From the NCBI GenBank assembly GCA_025351145.1, contig JANXWM010000290.1, positions 1 to 10,305 of the forward strand: a stretch of 10,305 nucleotides of DNA, read 5' to 3'. Positions within the stretch are counted from its first letter, which is position 1, and the number at the start of each line of letters is the position of its first letter. Position numbers and translations under genes: made by a program. The notes beneath the pieces were generated by a model, which saw only the letters and a list, made by a program, of their open reading frames with translations, made no database searches and was not told where the DNA came from. Below are positions 5,971-10,305 of the stretch, in pieces. This stretch comes from Chitinophagaceae bacterium (GTDB taxonomy: Bacteria > Bacteroidota > Bacteroidia > Chitinophagales > Chitinophagaceae).

Positions 5971-6639
5971 TCACTCGATTTTCTTAACAGATTGCACAAT
6001 AGTAAGTGCCTGTTTTGCAAGGCTTGCAATGGTTGCATAATCCCTGTTTTTCAATACATCCTTACTAATTACTTTACTGCCCAACCCCACTGCACAAACA
6101 CCAGCCTTGAACCATGCACCAATGTTTTCCTCACTCACTTCTACGCCACCCGTAGGCATAAAAAGCAAATCAGGAAAAAGCTCTTTCACTGCACTTACAA
6201 AAGATGGCCCCAGCAAATTGCCCGGAAACAATTTTACCAGTTTAGCGCCATGCTGTTCCGCAATCATAATTTCTGTTGGTGTCATACAACCAGGCACCCA
6301 AAGCAAACCTGCATCATGCACAGCTTTCGCAGCTTCAGGAATTACCCCCGGACAAATAATAAAATCTGCACCTGCAGCTATAAATTGGTTTGCAGCTTCT
6401 GCCGTTTTTATTGTACCCACACTTAATAAAAGTCCGGGCCATTGCTCAGCTCTTGTTGCAAGCAATACTTTAAAATTATCTAAAGCCTTACTTCCACGAT
6501 TGGTGTACTCAACAACCCTTACACCTGCCTGGTATAAAGCATTTACTACTTCAATACTCACCGCTGCATCGTCATGATAAAACAAAGGAATAATGCCCTG
6601 TTCTTTTACAATGCTGATTATATTTTCTATGTTCGTCAT
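5971..6639 (-). CDS. eda: 2-keto-3-deoxy-6-phosphogluconate (KDPG)-type aldolase
   Basis: Class I aldolase that splits KDPG, or its galacto epimer, into pyruvate and glyceraldehyde 3-phosphate in the cytoplasm. It has 222 residues, close to the family's usual 205-220. Catalytic positions line up with E. coli Eda: E44 and R48 in VVEYTNRG, T76 in SVGTIKT, the Schiff-base lysine K136 in VKLFPG, and the phosphate-binding PTGGV (162-166). The ATG overlaps the TGA of the upstream kinase by 4 nt (ATGA, 6636-6639), so the two are translationally coupled in one operon. This order (kinase then aldolase) is typical of the 2-keto-3-deoxy sugar-acid pathway. Specificity between gluco and galacto substrates cannot be decided from motifs, so the symbol is by family. 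Confidence 0.93.
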   Translation of the reverse strand: MTNIENIISIVKEQGIIPLFYHDDAAVSIEVVNALYQAGVRVVEYTNRGSKALDNFKVLLATRAEQWPGLLLSVGTIKTAEAANQFIAAGADFIICPGVIPEAAKAVHDAGLLWVPGCMTPTEIMIAEQHGAKLVKLFPGNLLGPSFVSAVKELFPDLLFMPTGGVEVSEENIGAWFKAGVCAVGLGSKVISKDVLKNRDYATIASLAKQALTIVQSVKKIE

Positions 6640-7649
6640 AATTCGTTTAAACGTTTTTGAATATCATCAACAGATTGTTTTGTTGCATCACCAATCTCCA
6701 GCATTTTACCTACCGCTGCCGAAGCCGAAAAGTCAATAATTTGCTGTGGCTGATATTTGTTGTACTTACCATAAATAAGTCCTGCCATAAAGCAATCGCC
6801 GCTGCCCACTTTATCTATCACTTTATCAATACAAAATTCTTTCGAAACATATTGGCCCGATGCATCATTCAATGCCGCATAATATTGAATACCATCACCC
6901 GCATCAAAACGAAAAGTATTGGCAACCGCAATACATTTTGAAAACCGTTTCATAATTGCATTTGCAGTCGCTGATGCATGATCCAGGTAAGCGGTTTTGC
7001 TTTTTTTATCATGAATGTTTGCATCCAGTTCTATACCGAGTAAACTGTTGGCACTCCATATATTGCCCATTATCAAATCGCAATACTGCACCAACTCTGG
7101 CATTATTTCACCCGGCTGTTTGTCATACTGCCAAAGCTTTGCACGGTAATTTAAATCAACAGAAATCGTTAATCCTTTTTTTGATGCAGCCATTAAAGCT
7201 TCTTTGCAAACCATTGCTACATTTTCATTTAAGGCCGGGCTTATGGCACTGAAATGGAACCAGCCTGCATCCTTCAGCATATCATCCCAATCAATAGTGC
7301 CGGGTTTTAATTCGCTGAAAGATGAATACGCCCTGTCGTAAATTACACCTGCATTTTTTAAATCTGTGCCTTGCGGTAAGTAGTATGCGCCAATCCTGTT
7401 GCCCGAAAATATAATGGGCGAAGTATCAATATTTTTTTGCTGAAGGTTGGCAATTATTTCTCCTGATAAATAATTATCCGGCGCTGCACTGCAGTATTGA
7501 ACCGGAACATGCCATTTGGCCAAAGCATTGGCTGCATTAAGTTCTGCGCCACCAATATGTACGGCCATTGATGCATGTTTTATCCATTCGCCATGCAGGG
7601 CCGGCGACATGCGCAATAACAATTCTCCAAAACAAAAAACTTTTTTCAT
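6636..7649 (-). CDS. kdgK: PfkB-family sugar kinase, probable 2-keto-3-deoxygluconate kinase
   Basis: Phosphorylates a 2-keto-3-deoxy sugar acid at C6 with ATP, making the substrate for the coupled aldolase. The 337-residue ribokinase-fold protein has an N-terminal FGELLLRMSP, PfkB signature 1 as GGAELNAANALAKW (33-46), the SVDLNYRAKLW motif (163-173) resembling the DxNxRxxLW of KDG kinases, and signature 2 as DKVGSGDCFMAG (279-290) with catalytic base D285. It is the first gene of a - strand operon; its stop overlaps the aldolase start. Upstream (7650-7790) lies an 11-bp inverted repeat, and beyond it repeat copy E, oriented toward this gene with the core 169 nt before the ATG. The pairing with a KDPG aldolase supports KDG kinase over fructokinase or ribokinase; the exact stereoisomer used is unknown. 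Confidence 0.88.
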   Translation of the reverse strand: MKKVFCFGELLLRMSPALHGEWIKHASMAVHIGGAELNAANALAKWHVPVQYCSAAPDNYLSGEIIANLQQKNIDTSPIIFSGNRIGAYYLPQGTDLKNAGVIYDRAYSSFSELKPGTIDWDDMLKDAGWFHFSAISPALNENVAMVCKEALMAASKKGLTISVDLNYRAKLWQYDKQPGEIMPELVQYCDLIMGNIWSANSLLGIELDANIHDKKSKTAYLDHASATANAIMKRFSKCIAVANTFRFDAGDGIQYYAALNDASGQYVSKEFCIDKVIDKVGSGDCFMAGLIYGKYNKYQPQQIIDFSASAAVGKMLEIGDATKQSVDDIQKRLNEL

Positions 7650-7679
7650 CTGCTTATATAGTTACCCGCCCTGTTGCCG

Positions 7680-7754
7680 GGCTCATAAAAATACTATCAT
7701 TTTATTTTAACAGCACAGAATAAAAAAGAATGGCTGATAAAGCTTTTATGAGCC
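7680..7754. promoter_or_regulatory. 11-bp inverted repeat upstream of the kinase-aldolase operon
   Basis: GGCTCATAAAA (7680-7690) and TTTTATGAGCC (7744-7754) are perfect reverse complements separated by 53 nt. Nested inside is TTTTATT (7700-7706) / AATAAAA (7719-7725). The outer arms lie about 30 and 95 nt upstream of the kinase ATG. This could be a paired operator, a cruciform or a leader RNA stem. The pairing is seen directly; the role is inference. Confidence 0.35.
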
Positions 7755-7787
7755 TGAAGTGAGCGCATTTCGGCTTTGCCCGATATT

Positions 7788-7856
7788 GGACCGAACTGTA
7801 TTACTGCTATGACCGTCCCTTGCGTCGCACTCTTGTACGGTTAGATTATATATTGG
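7788..7856 (-). repeat. Bipartite intergenic repeat, copy E
   Basis: Read on the - strand: arm CAATATATAATCTAACCG, core ACAAGAGTGCGACGCAAG (7836-7819), 26 nt, box GGTCCAATA from 7792. It points toward the kinase gene. Bases 7819-7838 pair with 7976-7995 (copy F) at 19 of 20 positions. The 7857-7973 stretch between E and F holds no convincing gene or other element. Confidence 0.83.
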
Positions 7857-7973
7857 CAATGTGCAATCAACATTACAAATAAACAGTTTGCTGTATTCGT
7901 AAAACGAAGGCCAAAGCTCACTGCAATAAAACCGCTTTGAAACCTGTGATGCAAAAGCTCCATAAAATTTCTT

Positions 7974-8029
7974 CAGTACAAGTGTGCGACGCAAGGAACG
8001 ATGATAATTGATATATTGCTGACTCAAAA
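7974..8029 (+). repeat. Bipartite intergenic repeat, copy F
   Basis: Core variant ACAAGTGTGCGACGCAAG (7978-7995, one change from the consensus), about 25 nt, then GACTCAAAA (8021-8029) as a decayed box. It points toward the dehydratase gene, whose ATG is 77 nt past the core. It has no AATATATAATCC arm. Confidence 0.75.
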
Positions 8030-8048
8030 GATTTTTTGATATAATTTG
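8016..8048 (+). promoter_or_regulatory. Possible Bacteroidota-type promoter of the dehydratase gene
   Basis: TATAATTTG (8040-8048) is close to the Bacteroidota -7 consensus TAnnTTTG but with off spacing, and TTG at 8016-8018 could serve as the -33 box. It lies 24 nt before the ATG and is a weak match only. Confidence 0.25.
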
Positions 8049-8072
8049 TACCGAATAAGAAAATATTGAATT

Positions 8073-9788
8073 ATGGAATCGCAAAAACTAAGAAGCCAAA
8101 ACTGGTTTGGACGCAAAGGAAAAGATGGTTTTATATACCGTGCATGGATGAAGAACCAGGGCACGCCACCCGATATGTTTGACGGCAGACCAGTGATCGG
8201 CATCTGCAATACCTGGAGCGAATTAACTCCCTGCAACGGTCATTTCAGGGAGCTTGCCGAAGCCGTAAAAAAAGGTGTGCTGGAAGCGGGCGGTTTCCCT
8301 GTCGAGTTTCCCGTAATGAGTTTGGGTGAAACATTGATTAAGCCTACGGCTATGCTGTACCGCAATTTGGTGAGCATGGATGTGGAAGAATCAATTCGGG
8401 CAAATCCAATTGACGGCGTAGTATTGCTTTGCAGCTGCGATAAAACAACACCATCACTTGTAATGGGTGCATGCAGTGTAAATATCCCTACGCTTGTTAT
8501 CTCTGGCGGACCTATGCTGAAAGGACATTGGAGGGGAAAAGATATTGGCACATCTGATGTGTGGCGTTTTGATGCAGCACATAAATTAGGGCAAATAACC
8601 GCGGAAGAATTTGTTGAATCAGAGGCCTGTATGGCACGTACACAGGGGCATTGCGCGGTTATGGGCACTGCATCTACAATGGCTGTGATGGTGGAAGCAT
8701 TAGGGCTTTCATTGCCCAACAATGCATCTATACCAGCAGCAGATGCAAGACGAAAAGTGTTGTCGCAATTATCTGGAAGACGCATTGTAGAAATGGTAAA
8801 AGAAGATATAACGCTTGATAAAATTCTTACCCGCAAAGCTTTTGAAAATGCCATTATGGTGAATGCTGCCATTGGTGGTTCTACCAATTTTGTAATTCAT
8901 TTATTGGCCATCGCAGGCCGCATTGGTATTGAATTAAACATTGATGATTTTGATAAATACTCGCAGCATATTCCATTGCTTGCCAACATACAACCTTCCG
9001 GTGAAAACTATATGGAAGACCTTTATTATTCAGGTGGTTTGCCTGCGTTGATAAAAGAAATGAAGACCATCATTCACAATGATGCCATTACAGTAAATGG
9101 AAAAACAATGGGTGAAAATTGTGCTACTGCAGAAGTGTATGATCGTAATGTGATCAGTACAATGGAGCAACCTTTTAAACCAGAATCAGGCATAGTTGTA
9201 GTAAAAGGAAACCTTGCACCAAATGGAGCGGTTATAAAGCCTTCTGCTGCAAGTACGGCACTATTGAAACATTCAGGTAAAGCTGTTGTTTTTGAAAACA
9301 TTGAAGACTATCATGCACGCATTGATGATCCTTTACTGGAGATTGATGCAACAAGTATTATGGTGTTAAAAAATGTGGGGCCAAAAGGTTATCCCGGAAT
9401 GGCAGAAGTGGGTAATATGGCGCTGCCTAAAAAAATATTGGAACAGGGTGTTACAGATATGGTACGTATATCAGATGGCAGAATGAGCGGTACTGGCTTT
9501 GGCACTACTGTGCTGCATGTATCGCCGGAAGCTGCTGTGGGTGGCACTTTAGGGCTGGTACAAAATGGAGATATTATTAGTCTTGATGCACACAACAGAA
9601 CATTGCAATTAGAAGTTTCCGAAGAAGAATTAGCCATACGCAGGGCTGCGTGGAAACAAAGGGAGAAGATGCATACACGTGGTTATGTTCATCTGTATCA
9701 AACACATGTGGAGCAGGCGCATCTTGGCGCTGATATGGATTTTCTAAAAGGTGGTTCAGGCAGCGAAGTAGCAAGGGATTCGCATTAA
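8073..9788 (+). CDS. IlvD/Edd-family sugar-acid (aldonate) dehydratase
   Basis: Removes water from an aldonic acid to give a 2-keto-3-deoxy acid, using a [2Fe-2S] cluster and Mg2+. It has 571 residues, the usual length for the arabinonate/xylonate/galactonate branch. Cluster cysteines are C54 (ELTPCN), C122 (SCDKTTP) and C194 (GHCAVMG); the spacings of 68 and 72 resemble 59/127/200 of Rhizobium L-arabinonate dehydratase. K124 corresponds to the carbamylated lysine, and S472 in SDGRMSGTGFG to the proposed catalytic serine. GICNTWSELTPCN (43-55) and the C-terminal HVEQAHLGADMDFLKG (545-560) are typical of sugar-acid dehydratases rather than dihydroxyacid dehydratase (ilvD) or Edd. It is divergent from the kinase-aldolase operon and probably heads a + strand unit with the SDR. 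The presence of a KDG kinase and KDPG aldolase suggests a six-carbon substrate such as a galactonate or gluconate epimer; that is inference. The start gives MESQKLRSQNWF, with LRSQ.WF typical of the family. Confidence 0.9.
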   Translation: MESQKLRSQNWFGRKGKDGFIYRAWMKNQGTPPDMFDGRPVIGICNTWSELTPCNGHFRELAEAVKKGVLEAGGFPVEFPVMSLGETLIKPTAMLYRNLVSMDVEESIRANPIDGVVLLCSCDKTTPSLVMGACSVNIPTLVISGGPMLKGHWRGKDIGTSDVWRFDAAHKLGQITAEEFVESEACMARTQGHCAVMGTASTMAVMVEALGLSLPNNASIPAADARRKVLSQLSGRRIVEMVKEDITLDKILTRKAFENAIMVNAAIGGSTNFVIHLLAIAGRIGIELNIDDFDKYSQHIPLLANIQPSGENYMEDLYYSGGLPALIKEMKTIIHNDAITVNGKTMGENCATAEVYDRNVISTMEQPFKPESGIVVVKGNLAPNGAVIKPSAASTALLKHSGKAVVFENIEDYHARIDDPLLEIDATSIMVLKNVGPKGYPGMAEVGNMALPKKILEQGVTDMVRISDGRMSGTGFGTTVLHVSPEAAVGGTLGLVQNGDIISLDAHNRTLQLEVSEEELAIRRAAWKQREKMHTRGYVHLYQTHVEQAHLGADMDFLKGGSGSEVARDSH

Positions 9789-9826
9789 GCAGATGTGCGG
9801 ATGAGTGAATGTGCAGATGTGCGGAT
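9787..9826 (+). repeat. Five-unit octamer array after the dehydratase stop codon
   Basis: Consecutive octamers AAGCAGAT, GTGCGGAT, GAGTGAAT, GTGCAGAT and GTGCGGAT (9787-9826), overlapping the last two bases of the TAA. The 14-mer GCAGATGTGCGGAT occurs twice, 24 nt apart. The 8-nt period matches that of the arrays around the S23 gene, though the unit sequence differs. Confidence 0.65.
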
Positions 9827-9879
9827 TTTGAAGGCTGCACTGTTGATTACTTTGCACAATGCTTAATTGATAACCGAAT

Positions 9880-9935
9880 GTACAAGAGTGCGACGCAAGT
9901 GAAGATTCATAGCAGCAATGAAGATTGGTTCATAT
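9880..9935 (+). repeat. Bipartite intergenic repeat, copy G
   Basis: Core ACAAGAGTGCGACGCAAG (9882-9899), 27 nt, box GGTTCATAT (9927-9935). It points toward the SDR gene, with the core 71 nt and the box 35 nt before the ATG, the same distances as copy D to the MFS gene. Confidence 0.85.
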
Positions 9936-9957
9936 AAAATACTGTTGTATAATTTTA
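9925..9957 (+). promoter_or_regulatory. Possible promoter of the SDR gene
   Basis: TAATTTTA (9950-9957) matches the Bacteroidota -7 consensus TAnnTTTG at all but the last defined base, and TTG at 9925-9927 could serve as the -33 box with a 22-nt gap. The putative -33 box lies at the end of repeat copy G, so the repeat may contribute to the promoter. This is a weak inference. Confidence 0.3.
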
Positions 9958-9970
9958 CAAAACGATTGTT

Positions 9971-10305
9971 ATGAGTTTTAAAAACAAAACAGCCATAGTA
10001 ACCGGAGCGGGCCAGGGCATTGGCTTTGAGATATGCCGGCAGCTTGTGAAGGAAGGTGCAAATGTTATACTAAATGATATTGACCAAATACTGGCAGATC
10101 ATGCCGTAAAACTTATTACAGAAGAAAGCGGTGGTAATTGTTTATCACTTGCAGGTGATTCCAGCGATACAACTTTTATTCAGCAAATGGTAGATGCCGC
10201 AGCAGCCCAATTTGGTCAGTTAGATATTGTGATTGCTAATGCCGGCATTACTTTGTTTGGTGATTTTTTTACGTATAAACCTGAATCATTTTTTAGGGTA
10301 ATGCA
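9971..10305 (+). CDS. Short-chain dehydrogenase/reductase, 3'-truncated by the window edge
   Basis: The first 111 residues of a classical SDR (full family length is about 250). It starts MSFKNKTAIV, followed by the cofactor glycine motif TGAGQGIG (11-18). Acidic D36 and D38 at the end of the second strand favour NAD(H) over NADP(H). The IANAGI motif (NAG box) follows about 75 residues after the glycine motif. The catalytic Ser-Tyr-Lys residues lie outside the window. It sits 182 nt after the dehydratase on the same strand. I infer a sugar or sugar-acid dehydrogenase feeding the dehydratase, or a reductase of a keto-uronate such as the alginate/pectin DEH type. The data here cannot separate these. 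Confidence 0.9.
   Translation, partial: MSFKNKTAIVTGAGQGIGFEICRQLVKEGANVILNDIDQILADHAVKLITEESGGNCLSLAGDSSDTTFIQQMVDAAAAQFGQLDIVIANAGITLFGDFFTYKPESFFRVM

Noticed and set aside
5968..6577. Two overlapping + strand open frames of about 150 codons opposite the aldolase
   Set aside because: Antisense to a gene with all catalytic residues, and the translations are Cys/His/Phe-rich or low-information without recognisable motifs.
8240..8887. 215-codon open frame on the - strand inside the dehydratase gene
   Set aside because: It lies antisense within a fully convincing dehydratase CDS and its translation shows no domain pattern; it is a shadow of the coding strand.
8073..9788. Dihydroxyacid dehydratase (ilvD) linked to the branched-chain genes at the left
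   Set aside because: The motifs NTWSELTPCN and the C-terminal HVEQAHLGADMDFLKG belong to sugar-acid dehydratases, and the adjacent genes are KDG-pathway enzymes.
2845..9899. CRISPR array made of the 18-nt repeated core
   Set aside because: Copies are hundreds to thousands of bases apart, occur on both strands and have no regular spacers; this is a dispersed repeat.

Overview
The window looks like a chromosomal segment from a member of the Bacteroidota, most likely near Chitinophagaceae. The protein families, the moderate-to-low GC, the general lack of Shine-Dalgarno sequences before start codons, and the repeat-rich intergenic regions all point that way. The taxonomic call is inference. I see no rRNA, tRNA, CRISPR array, transposase or phage gene.

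Left part (1-2801, + strand): branched-chain amino-acid biosynthesis. The 3' portion of a citramalate/2-isopropylmalate synthase (Leptospira CimA type) is followed by leuB. Between them sits a small S23-type four-helix-bundle gene. Arrays of an 8-nt unit flank it in opposite orientations and fill nearly all the space from the upstream stop codon to the leuB start codon. It looks like an inserted cassette and resembles in layout the intervening sequences found in some 23S rRNA genes.

Middle (2802-4519): a repeat-dense spacer with REP-like hairpins and copies of a longer repeat, then a small two-helix membrane protein with TPR-like C-terminal helices, another repeat copy, and a cysteine-free protein resembling arginyl/leucyl-tRNA-protein transferases.

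Right part (4520-10305): a sugar-acid catabolic locus. On the - strand, reading right to left, are a PfkB/KDG-type kinase overlapping a KDPG-type aldolase by 4 nt, then an ExuT-like MFS transporter. Divergently on the + strand are an IlvD/Edd-family sugar-acid dehydratase and the start of an NAD-type SDR dehydrogenase. A coherent reading is: sugar or sugar-acid uptake, oxidation by the SDR, dehydration to a 2-keto-3-deoxy acid, phosphorylation, and aldol cleavage to pyruvate plus a triose phosphate. The actual substrate cannot be read from the sequence.

Across the middle and right parts, a bipartite intergenic repeat recurs: core ACAAGAGTGCGACGCAAG, then 25-27 nt, then a GGTTCAAAA-like box. 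There are six clear copies plus one degenerate copy. Five of them read toward the next gene and lie upstream of the ATE-like gene, the transporter, the kinase-aldolase pair, the dehydratase and the SDR. This repeat and the octamer-flanked S23 cassette are the most interesting unexplained structures here.
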